Assembly: GCA_033763635.1 (NCBI GenBank)
Contig: JANRKG010000387.1
Location: forward strand, 1-14,160
Length of the DNA stretch: 14,160 nucleotides
Direction of reading: 5' to 3'
From: JANRKG01 sp033763635
GTDB taxonomy: Bacteria > Cyanobacteriota > Cyanobacteriia > GCF-001939115
Part shown: one piece after another, positions 1 through 6,335 of the stretch
Position numbering within the stretch: position 1 is the stretch's first letter
Layout of the letters: every line of letters begins with the position of its first letter
Notes under the pieces: model-generated
Databases searched by the model: none
Told to the model about the DNA's origin: nothing
The model's input: the letters and a program-made list of their open reading frames with translations, nothing else
Position numbers and translations under genes: made by a program

Positions 1-984
1 GCTGGTGGCTTCCCCTTCTTCCACTTCCTCATAGTCATAATCAAAGTAATAGCTCTCCTCATCTTCTGTATATTCCAGGCAGAGGGCATCCAGAGCTTCA
101 GCAAAGCCTTCGGGATTAGTGGTTGTCACATAGAAGTCGTAGAGTAAAAGGGAATTTTCGTCGGCAAACAGGGATTCATCGTCTTCCCAAACGCCAGCAC
201 TGAAATCTAGATCATTCACGGACTTGATGATCCAGGAATCGTGGGCGTTATAGTCCTTATGAATCACGTAGTCATAGGGAATGTAGCAATAGCCTTTATC
301 GCCCCAATCCGATCCCCAGGAATTGCGTACCGTAAACATCCGATCCTTATCGGAGTAGCCCACACACAGCATGGCATGCCAGCCGTGGGTTTCTCGGACG
401 TTATCGGAAGCTTTGGGAAGGGGAACGCGACCTTTATTCTTAGTGGCTTCGTCAAACGACTGGAACGTATTGATCGCAAAGGCGATCGGGTATCCTTCCG
501 CTAACGTATGCCGCCACAGATCGAGATTCGTTTCAATAAATTCTGCTTCTGTAATCGTAAAGTTACTGGCCTGGTCATACGACCCCTCATCGGGTTCCTC
601 AAAAATCATTTCCTCATCGTTGGGCCAGAGATCCTCACAGCAAGCGCCATATTCCTTGAGGGCTTCGATCGCACAGTACATGAAGGTGCCCCTGTCTTCC
701 GCCTGACTGTCATGGCGCGATCGGGCATTGTAATAGACAAACAAGCGACTGACATCACCCGCTTCCCCCAAATCCCGTTTTGCCAGGTATTCATAAGCAC
801 CCACAAAGGCATTGGCGACGCAGCTATTGCCCACCTGACTTTCCACATCCGTCATGTGCTTACGCAAATCCACCCTGGGAGGCAGTTCTTTCGCTGCAAA
901 TCGCCCAAGCTGGTGAAGATGGGCACTCTCCGGACGCTGCGCCGGACGATACCCCCCGATCTGATATTTGCGGTCCTGTCCCAT
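1..984 (-). CDS. Papain-family (C1) cysteine peptidase, C-terminal end beyond the window
   Basis: The reverse strand is open for 328 codons from an ATG at 984 to the left edge, so the C-terminus is missing. It reads as a papain-like C1 peptidase of the bacterial type that lacks a long propeptide. The nucleophile region is VESQVGNSCVANAF with Cys55, and Gln50 is the likely oxyanion-hole residue. The catalytic His is His203 in THGWHAMLCVGY, and the Asn is Asn221 in VRNSWGSDWGDKGY, which is a classic C1 signature. No signal peptide is visible, so it is probably cytoplasmic. Beyond about residue 265 the protein becomes very acidic and rich in Tyr, Asp and Glu. The start is supported by AGGAG on the reverse strand at 992–996, 7 nt upstream. 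It lies 54 nt downstream of the GntR-type gene and may be co-transcribed with it. The fold family is clear; the substrate is unknown. Confidence 0.85.
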   Translation of the reverse strand, partial: MGQDRKYQIGGYRPAQRPESAHLHQLGRFAAKELPPRVDLRKHMTDVESQVGNSCVANAFVGAYEYLAKRDLGEAGDVSRLFVYYNARSRHDSQAEDRGTFMYCAIEALKEYGACCEDLWPNDEEMIFEEPDEGSYDQASNFTITEAEFIETNLDLWRHTLAEGYPIAFAINTFQSFDEATKNKGRVPLPKASDNVRETHGWHAMLCVGYSDKDRMFTVRNSWGSDWGDKGYCYIPYDYVIHKDYNAHDSWIIKSVNDLDFSAGVWEDDESLFADENSLLLYDFYVTTTNPEGFAEALDALCLEYTEDEESYYFDYDYEEVEEGEATS

Positions 985-1001
985 ATCATTTCTCCTGTGG
1001 T

Positions 1002-1027
1002 TGCTGAAGATTACTCGCACTTCAGCA
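1002..1027 (-). promoter_or_regulatory. Hairpin between regulator gene and peptidase gene
   Basis: TGCTGAAG (1002–1009) and CTTCAGCA (1020–1027) form a perfect 8-bp inverted repeat with a 10-nt loop. On the reverse strand it lies 11 nt past the regulator's stop codon and 5 nt before the peptidase's AGGAG ribosome-binding site. No T-tract follows, so a strong intrinsic terminator is unlikely. It could be a translational control hairpin or a protein-binding site; this is inference. Confidence 0.4.
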
Positions 1028-1038
1028 CTTTTCTCTTG

Positions 1039-1788
1039 TTATTCCCCAGGAGTGCGATTTAATACCACTGCGTAAGATAAACAATCGGCGCGGGAAGCGG
1101 TCTGACCCCAAACAATAGGTTGATGATGAAGCGTATAGGCGGTATAGGAGTACACCATGATCGGGCTTCCCATTGCCACATGCAGGTGTTCCCCCAACTC
1201 ATGGCTCGCATGGGTACATTCCAAAGTGGCAGCAATGCGTTCGATCGCCACCCCATGCTGTTCCAGGGTGGGAAAGGTCATGCGACGTTTTAAGTTCGTG
1301 GCACATGCCTGTCCCAACTCCGCCACCAAATAGCTACTATCCACCGCTGCTGGCACACCATCTAACAGGAGTAGTTTTTTTTGGAAGTAAACTTCTGCTT
1401 GCTCAGAAGGCAATTGCAGGATTTGTTGTACGGTCGTGGGAGCAGCGATCGGCTCAAGAGTTAGATTTTGAATAGCAAAACTAACCCCCTGACGACTGAT
1501 ATCTTCTTCCAGAAATGTCAGGGGGTTGGTGAGGGTGTAGATTGCTTTTTGCTGACTTTTGACAAAAACCCCTTTTCCCCGTCTTGAGGTTGCCAACCCC
1601 TGATTCACGAGATTGGCGATCGCCCGACGTACCGTAATGCGGCTGACCTGGAACTGTTGCATAAGTTGGTGTTCGCTGGGCAGTTGCTCGCCAGGAGCGT
1701 AATCCCCATTCAGAATTTGCCCACGCAACTCTTCAGAGATTACCAGATGGAGCGGAGATGAGTCCCGAATTGGGCCTGAACTATCCAT
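1039..1788 (-). CDS. GntR-family transcriptional regulator, HutC/FarR subfamily (UTRA domain)
   Basis: This 249-residue protein has the HutC-type layout. An N-terminal winged helix-turn-helix spans residues about 12–77 (LPSEHQLMQQFQVSRITVRR, then the wing GLATSRRGKGVFV). A UTRA ligand-binding domain spans about 98–240, including the typical DGVPAAVDSSYL and MGSPIMVYSYTAY segments. HutC-family members sense small metabolites such as sugar phosphates, urocanate or fatty acids; the ligand here cannot be read from sequence. The length is normal for the family. The start at 1788 has only a weak AAGG two bases upstream. An inverted repeat 20 nt upstream is a candidate autoregulatory operator. The gene lies between the hsp70-like gene (62 nt upstream) and the peptidase gene (54 nt downstream), so those are its most likely targets besides itself. 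Confidence 0.9.
   Translation of the reverse strand: MDSSGPIRDSSPLHLVISEELRGQILNGDYAPGEQLPSEHQLMQQFQVSRITVRRAIANLVNQGLATSRRGKGVFVKSQQKAIYTLTNPLTFLEEDISRQGVSFAIQNLTLEPIAAPTTVQQILQLPSEQAEVYFQKKLLLLDGVPAAVDSSYLVAELGQACATNLKRRMTFPTLEQHGVAIERIAATLECTHASHELGEHLHVAMGSPIMVYSYTAYTLHHQPIVWGQTASRADCLSYAVVLNRTPGE
1616..1623. repeat. HIP1 octamer GCGATCGC (one of six copies)
   Basis: Exact copies of the cyanobacterial highly iterated palindrome occur at 1616–1623, 2335–2342, 5632–5639, 8387–8394, 11262–11269 and 12784–12791, all inside genes. Chance would give about 0.2 copies of a given octamer in a window this size. HIP1 abundance is a known cyanobacterial genome signature. Confidence 0.9.
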
Positions 1789-1808
1789 TGCCTTGGGAAT
1801 ATCGGGAG

Positions 1809-1827
1809 GATGGTCTATTTTACCATC
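1809..1827 (-). promoter_or_regulatory. Candidate operator for the GntR-type regulator
   Basis: GATGGT (1809–1814) and ACCATC (1822–1827) are perfect inverted half-sites around a 7-bp AT-rich centre. On the reverse strand the centre includes TAAAAT (1817–1822), one mismatch from a -10 box, so binding here could block a promoter 20–40 nt before the regulator's start. The TGGTCTA half resembles the TGGTCTAGACCA sites known for NagR/DasR-type HutC regulators, but the spacing is 3 bp longer. No convincing -35 hexamer was found. Assignment to this regulator is inference. Confidence 0.45.
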
Positions 1828-1850
1828 GGAGACTGAAGGGAATAGATAGG

Positions 1851-3449
1851 TTAACTCAATTGAACAACCGATCGATCCTTTAATAAAGTTTGGTTGGTTA
1901 ACAAGTCCTCAACCGTCATTCGCAAAAATCGCTGTTCATCGACTCGGAACTGCACCTTAATCCGATCGCGCCCCGGAAACCCAGGAGGGTCTAACTGAGC
2001 GATCGTTCTGGCTCCATCGCGGTCGTTGAGGGTTTGCACCGTAGTTTGCCCACTGGCAAGGCTGCGGGTGACAAGGCGGTTGCCGTCAAAATAGACCTCG
2101 GTTCCCCCAGTTTCGGCTCCCAATTCCCCCAAGATCAGTTCAATATTAGGCTGGTTGTCTACGGAGGCTCCCAACACCAGTTCCACCGGATCACTCATCG
2201 GATAGGCTTGTCCCGCTTTAATGAGGGGATGCCAATTGTGGCGGTTCTGGCGACGGTCCCAGTACCGAATCCCGTAACTGTGGTACAGAAAATCTTTAAG
2301 TTCAATGCCCTGGGTGATCTGGAGTGCGCCATGCGCGATCGCCTCAAAAGGTTTAGACGACCGAATTTTGGATTCCTCAAAATATTGCCGCACCCAGGTC
2401 TGGACTGCTGGAATCTGGGCCGTTCCACCGACTAACAATACAGCATTGATGTCGGAAACCTCAATGCCCTGGCGACGGGCCTGTTGTAACACCTGAGTCA
2501 TGTTGTCATCGAGGCGATCGAAAAATTGATGCTCCCTCAGAATCGCTTCGAACTGCTCCCGATCCAGGCTCAGATCGTAGCTCTCAAAAGTTTCGTCATT
2601 AAAATAGACTTCACTTGCCTGGGGTTGCAGGGAAAGCTGAATCTTCAACTTCTCTGCAAGACGGTTCATCAGGGGAGAAGCCGCGACTCCCTGAGTTTGC
2701 CCAAAGTAATCCACTAACCAGTGATCGATATCCGATCCGCCAAGGGTTTGTCCGGCCTTTGCCAGAACGCGGGCAATGCGGGGACGCTGGCCCGATCGCT
2801 CCGCCAGCGATTTCTTGCCCCATTGCAGAATGAACCCTAGCGGCTTGCTGGCATTCTGGCTGCTCTGATCCAACCGCACCAGGGACAGATCCAGGGTTCC
2901 CCCGCCAAAATCTACAACGAGCAACAGTTCCCCTTCTGCAATCCCATATCCCAGAGCTGCCGCAGTGGGTTCGTCCAACATCCGCACCTGCTCCACCTGG
3001 AGGGATTGACTTACCTTACCTAACCAATTGCGATAGGTTTCAAAACTATCAACCGGAACCGTAAACACCAGGGACTCCACAGGAAGGGGCACTTCCCGCA
3101 CCGATTGGACAATCCGGCTCAAGAACCACTCGCCAACCCGATCGAATGTCACCAGATGCCCATCCAATTCTGGCAAAAAGCCCTGGATTTCGGCTCCAAT
3201 CCCCCGTTTGAAGTTGCGAAAAAAGCGGGGATCGTGGGTGATGTCCAGTCCTCGATCGCGTACCAATTGCCCCAACAACACCTCCCGCTGAGAGGCATCT
3301 TCCACGTACACTAGACTGGGGATCAGGGGTGGATTTTGAGCTTGAAGAATAGAAAACCCCGGTAGAGCAAGGGTTTCGGGTTGCTGAGTGGCGGCGTTCC
3401 AACGGGCGACAACGGTATTACTGGTGCCAAAATCGATCGCGATAGTCAT
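1851..3449 (-). CDS. Hsp70-family (DnaK-like) protein lacking the helical lid
   Basis: This 532-residue Hsp70/actin-fold ATPase has phosphate loop 1 at residues 3–14 (IAIDFGTSNTVV), connect 1 at 155–169 (LDEPTAAALGYG), phosphate loop 2 at 178–190 (VVDFGGGTLDLSL), the adenosine motif at 337–349 (VLLVGGTAQIPAV) and connect 2 near 369–376 (EAIAHGAL). Canonical DnaK is about 635 residues. Here the C-terminus (about 385–532) keeps only a beta-type segment resembling the end of the substrate-binding beta domain, and the alpha-helical lid and acidic tail are absent. About 25 extra residues (195–225) follow phosphate loop 2. It is therefore probably an accessory Hsp70-like protein and not the housekeeping DnaK. 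It starts divergently from fbp across 268 nt and heads the minus-strand cluster with the regulator and peptidase. No good ribosome-binding site is visible directly before the start. Confidence 0.88.
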   Translation of the reverse strand: MTIAIDFGTSNTVVARWNAATQQPETLALPGFSILQAQNPPLIPSLVYVEDASQREVLLGQLVRDRGLDITHDPRFFRNFKRGIGAEIQGFLPELDGHLVTFDRVGEWFLSRIVQSVREVPLPVESLVFTVPVDSFETYRNWLGKVSQSLQVEQVRMLDEPTAAALGYGIAEGELLLVVDFGGGTLDLSLVRLDQSSQNASKPLGFILQWGKKSLAERSGQRPRIARVLAKAGQTLGGSDIDHWLVDYFGQTQGVAASPLMNRLAEKLKIQLSLQPQASEVYFNDETFESYDLSLDREQFEAILREHQFFDRLDDNMTQVLQQARRQGIEVSDINAVLLVGGTAQIPAVQTWVRQYFEESKIRSSKPFEAIAHGALQITQGIELKDFLYHSYGIRYWDRRQNRHNWHPLIKAGQAYPMSDPVELVLGASVDNQPNIELILGELGAETGGTEVYFDGNRLVTRSLASGQTTVQTLNDRDGARTIAQLDPPGFPGRDRIKVQFRVDEQRFLRMTVEDLLTNQTLLKDRSVVQLS

Positions 3450-3581
3450 CGTTAACTGCGTCAGTGCTATATCCTTCTCGAATTATGATCCCCTTTCTGA
3501 ACGCAAACCACCATTCGTTCTACCCCTGACTCTATTAACTTTTTAACGACTTCCTAAAGGTTAGACCCCGACTTCCAGAAG

Positions 3582-3599
3582 CCTCCCTAAGATAGGAGG
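3582..3599 (+). other. Short imperfect hairpin upstream of fbp
   Basis: CCTCC(C)TA pairs with TAGGAGG around a 3-nt loop, with one bulged C. It lies in the 268-nt divergent region between the hsp70-like gene and fbp, about 120 nt before the fbp start. It could be part of the fbp leader or of the upstream control region. No T-tract follows on either strand, so it is unlikely to be a terminator. Confidence 0.25.
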
Positions 3600-3650
3600 T
3601 AAATCCGGGATCTATTTGGCAACGTAGGAAGGGTACTGGACCTGTACTGT

Positions 3651-3678
3651 TTGCCCCTGTGGGATAGACCTGTATTAA
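3651..3678 (+). promoter_or_regulatory. Possible fbp promoter (-35/-10)
   Basis: TTGCCC (3651–3656) and TATTAA (3673–3678) are separated by 16 bp and resemble sigma-70 hexamers. The start of transcription would lie about 30 nt before the fbp start codon. Just upstream, TACTG occurs twice 11 bp apart (3634–3638 and 3645–3649), one helical turn, which could mark an activator site. The promoter call rests on weak matches only. Confidence 0.25.
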
Positions 3679-3702
3679 CGATTCAGCAACAAACCGTTTC
3701 TC

Positions 3703-3708
3703 AGGAGG
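3703..3708 (+). promoter_or_regulatory. Ribosome-binding site of fbp
   Basis: A perfect AGGAGG lies 9 nt before the ATG at 3718 and only 3 nt before the ATG at 3712. The spacing argues for the downstream start. Confidence 0.7.
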
Positions 3709-3717
3709 ACAATGATC

Positions 3718-4791
3718 ATGGTTGATCCATCGCTAGCTGCGATCGAGGGATTGGGAGACCACAGCCTGGATCGGGACTGTACTACCCTATCTCGCCACGT
3801 ATTGCAGCAACTCCAGAGCTTCTCCGCAGACGCGCAGGATTTGAGTGCGCTGATGAGTCGGATTGCGCTGGCAGCCAAACTCATCGCCCGTCGCCTGAGC
3901 CGCGCTGGACTGATGGAGAATGTGCTGGGATTCACGGGCGAAGTCAACGTCCAGGGAGAATCCGTCAAACGGATGGACCTCTATGCCAATGAAGTCTTCA
4001 TCTCAGTGTTCAAACAAAGCGGGTTAGTGTGTCGGCTGGCTTCCGAGGAAATGGAAAAACCCTACTACATCCCCGAAAATTGCCCGATCGGTCGCTACAC
4101 TCTGCTCTACGATCCCGTCGATGGTTCCTCCAATGTAGACATCAACTTGAACATTGGCTCCATCTTCGCCATCCGCCAACAGGAAGGAACGGATGAAAAC
4201 GGGGAAGCGTTGGATCTCCTGCAACCAGGACGGAAGCAAATTGCGGCGGGGTATGTGTTGTACGGTCCCAGTACCGTCCTGGTGTATTCCATTGGGAAAG
4301 GGGTCCATGCCTTCACCCTCGACCCCAGCCTGGGAGAGTTCATTCTTTCTGCCGAAAATATTCAAATTCCCACTCATGGGCCGATCTATAGCGTGAATGA
4401 AGGGAATTTCTGGCAGTGGGAAGAGTCCATTCGAGACTATACCCGTTATGTTCATCGTCATGAGGGTTATACAGCCCGTTACAGTGGGGCACTGGTGGGA
4501 GATATCCATCGCATCTTGAACCAGGGAGGTGTGTTCTTGTACCCCGGCACCGTTCGCAAGCCCGAAGGTAAACTTCGCTTGTTGTACGAATCTGCTCCCC
4601 TTGCCTTTCTGATTGAACAGGCCGGAGGACGGGCCAGCACGGGCACTCAGGAGATTTTGGACGTAGTTCCCGATCGCCTCCATGCCCGGACTCCGCTGAT
4701 TATTGGGAGCAAAGAAGATGTAGATCTGGTGGAATCCTTTATTCGGGAACGAAGCCGGGAGAAAGAAGAAGCGGTGGGAAGTCGGGGATAG
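3718..4791 (+). CDS. fbp: Fructose-1,6-bisphosphatase, class I
   Basis: This enzyme hydrolyses fructose-1,6-bisphosphate to fructose-6-phosphate and phosphate, serving gluconeogenesis and sugar-phosphate recycling in the cytoplasm. The 357-residue protein shows the class I signatures: the metal-binding YDPVDGSSNVD at about 131–141 preceded by SEEME (109–113), then GALVGDIHRIL (257–267), and the substrate-site stretch LYPGTVRKPEGKLRLLYES ending near 292. The chloroplast-type redox loop cysteines are not evident; Cys21, Cys105 and Cys122 are scattered. An ATG at 3712 is also in frame, but AGGAGG (3703–3708) is only 3 nt from it and 9 nt from the ATG at 3718, so 3718 is preferred. It is the first gene of fbp–tal–zwf–opcA, the arrangement known from heterocystous and other cyanobacteria. 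Many cyanobacteria also carry a class II (GlpX) FBPase/SBPase for the Calvin cycle, so this copy may be secondary. Confidence 0.95.
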   Translation: MVDPSLAAIEGLGDHSLDRDCTTLSRHVLQQLQSFSADAQDLSALMSRIALAAKLIARRLSRAGLMENVLGFTGEVNVQGESVKRMDLYANEVFISVFKQSGLVCRLASEEMEKPYYIPENCPIGRYTLLYDPVDGSSNVDINLNIGSIFAIRQQEGTDENGEALDLLQPGRKQIAAGYVLYGPSTVLVYSIGKGVHAFTLDPSLGEFILSAENIQIPTHGPIYSVNEGNFWQWEESIRDYTRYVHRHEGYTARYSGALVGDIHRILNQGGVFLYPGTVRKPEGKLRLLYESAPLAFLIEQAGGRASTGTQEILDVVPDRLHARTPLIIGSKEDVDLVESFIRERSREKEEAVGSRG

Positions 4792-4908
4792 GAAATTGAG
4801 AAGGGGTTAGCCAGACCGTTGAGAATCCCTCTCCCGTCTCCTATTAGACACAACGTTGCCATTCACTTGCATTGCTGGAAGCCCAACATGCAAGGAGAAC
4901 AATCTGCT

Positions 4909-6060
4909 ATGACAACTGCGAATCACATTAGCGAAATTCGTCCTTTGGGTCAGAGTGTCTGGATGGACAACTTGACCCGTGACCTGATCGAGTCTGGGGA
5001 ACTCAAGCGCTTGATTGAGGAACGGGACGTGCGGGGGATCACCTCGAACCCGGCCATCTTTGAGAAGGCGATCGTCGGAAACGCGATCTACGATGCCGAT
5101 ATCGAAGCCGGAATTCGCGCCGGAAAATCGGTGCAGGAAATTTACGAATCCCTGGTGTTTGAGGATATCCGCCATGCTTGCGATATCTTTCAGCCGATCT
5201 ACCAGGAATCGAACGGGTTGGATGGCTACATCAGTATTGAAGTGCCCCCCAACATTTCCCATGACACGGAAAAGACCATTCAAGAAGCGCGTCGCTACTT
5301 CTCTGAAATTGGACGACCCAACGTCATGGTCAAAATTCCCGGCACCTCGGAAGGGTTGCCAGCAGTGGAACAGGTGATCAGCGAAGGGATGAATGTCAAT
5401 GTCACCCTATTGTTCTCGGTAGACAGCTATCTCGAAACTGCCTGGGCCTACATTCGAGGTTTGGAGAACCGGGCTGCCAGTGGTCAGGACATCAGTCATA
5501 TCGCCTCTGTCGCCAGTTTCTTCCTGAGCCGGATCGACAGCAAAATTGACGATCGCATCGAAGCCACCTTAAAGCAGGGGGTTCCCAGCATCAACGAAGA
5601 GGCCAAACTCCGCAGCATTCTGGGTAAAGTGGCGATCGCCAACGCCAAAATTGCCTACGAGAAGTACCAGGAGATTATCCAAACCGATCGCTGGAAAGCC
5701 CTGGCGGAGAAAGGGGCGAAAGTGCAACGGCTGCTCTGGGCCAGCACCAGTACCAAAAATCCCCATTACAACGATGTGATGTATGTGGATGAACTGATTG
5801 GCCCCGATACGGTGAATACGCTGCCTCCGAACACGATCGAAGCCTGTGCCGATCACTGTGATGTCGCCGATCGCATCGGCCTCAATCTCAATGAAGCCCA
5901 TACCCTACTCGACACCTTAAAAGATCCAGATGTTGATATTGACCTGAATCAGGTGATGGCAGAACTGCTGTCTGAAGGGATCGACAAATTCATCCAACCG
6001 TTCGAATCCCTGATGGAATCGCTGAAGGAAAAGGTCGATCGGTTGGCAAGCGTAGCCTAA
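4909..6060 (+). CDS. tal: Transaldolase
   Basis: Transaldolase moves a dihydroxyacetone unit between sugar phosphates (sedoheptulose-7-phosphate and glyceraldehyde-3-phosphate to erythrose-4-phosphate and fructose-6-phosphate) in the non-oxidative pentose phosphate pathway. The 383-residue product has the N-terminal ITSNPAIFEKAI motif (44–55), the Schiff-base lysine Lys142 in NVMVKIPGTSEG, the following MNVNVTLLFS strand, and LWASTSTKNP with the DTVNTLPPNT segment. The length fits the longer TalB-like cyanobacterial form. The frame is open further upstream (to 4819), but the ATG at 4909 has AAGGAG (4892–4897) 11 nt before it and gives the normal family N-terminus, so that start is chosen. It follows fbp by 117 nt and is followed 33 nt later by a large palindrome, which may mark an mRNA end or processing point. 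Confidence 0.96.
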   Translation: MTTANHISEIRPLGQSVWMDNLTRDLIESGELKRLIEERDVRGITSNPAIFEKAIVGNAIYDADIEAGIRAGKSVQEIYESLVFEDIRHACDIFQPIYQESNGLDGYISIEVPPNISHDTEKTIQEARRYFSEIGRPNVMVKIPGTSEGLPAVEQVISEGMNVNVTLLFSVDSYLETAWAYIRGLENRAASGQDISHIASVASFFLSRIDSKIDDRIEATLKQGVPSINEEAKLRSILGKVAIANAKIAYEKYQEIIQTDRWKALAEKGAKVQRLLWASTSTKNPHYNDVMYVDELIGPDTVNTLPPNTIEACADHCDVADRIGLNLNEAHTLLDTLKDPDVDIDLNQVMAELLSEGIDKFIQPFESLMESLKEKVDRLASVA

Positions 6061-6093
6061 CCCACAGCTTTCTAAACCCATTCATCCCCCTTT

Positions 6094-6117
6094 AGAGGCG
6101 CGAAATTTCGCGCCTCT
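6094..6117. repeat. Perfect 24-bp palindrome between tal and zwf
   Basis: The arm AGAGGCGCGAAA (6094–6105) is followed at once by its exact reverse complement (6106–6117). RNA from either strand would fold into a GC-rich stem. It begins 33 nt after the tal stop. There is no T-tract, so classical intrinsic termination is doubtful; mRNA processing or 3'-end protection is possible. It resembles the small dispersed palindromic repeats (GAGRCGCG…CGCGYCTC type) common between cyanobacterial genes, but that assignment is from memory. Confidence 0.7.
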
Positions 6118-6245
6118 GCCCTCTCGCCTTCTCCCACCACAATGTCATTGATCCATCAATTAAACCGAATGGGTGTTAAGAAAATCAGTGCCTATCCCCT
6201 GTTTTCTCAGATCCCCTGATTACTATTTCCATACTGGTACTTATC

Positions 6246-6263
6246 ATCCCGATCGATCGGGAT
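6246..6263. promoter_or_regulatory. 18-bp perfect palindrome upstream of zwf
   Basis: ATCCCGATC (6246–6254) is followed by its reverse complement GATCGGGAT (6255–6263). It lies 72 nt before the zwf ATG, in a 275-nt gap. The position suits an operator or a leader hairpin, but the CGATCGATCG core also fits the genome-wide enrichment of CGATCG. A smaller inverted repeat, ATTGAT-cc-ATCAAT, lies at 6147–6160. No strong -35/-10 pair was recognised in this gap. Confidence 0.4.
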
Positions 6264-6335
6264 ATCCTGACGATCAGCCCCCTCCATCGGCTCATCCTTT
6301 TCTGCCCATCCTTTTCCATTCCATTGAGGATCTGC

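Noticed and set aside
508..1062. A 184-codon plus-strand open frame at the peptidase locus
   Set aside because: The reverse strand carries clear Cys/His/Asn peptidase motifs over the same bases; the plus-strand product has no recognisable feature.
3633..3647. A possible NtcA site (GTA…TAC) upstream of fbp
   Set aside because: The spacer between GTA and TAC is 9 bp, whereas NtcA sites use 8; no matching -10 lies at the usual distance.
4024..4683. A 219-codon minus-strand open frame inside fbp
   Set aside because: It is antisense to conserved FBPase motifs and has no supporting start signal or domain.
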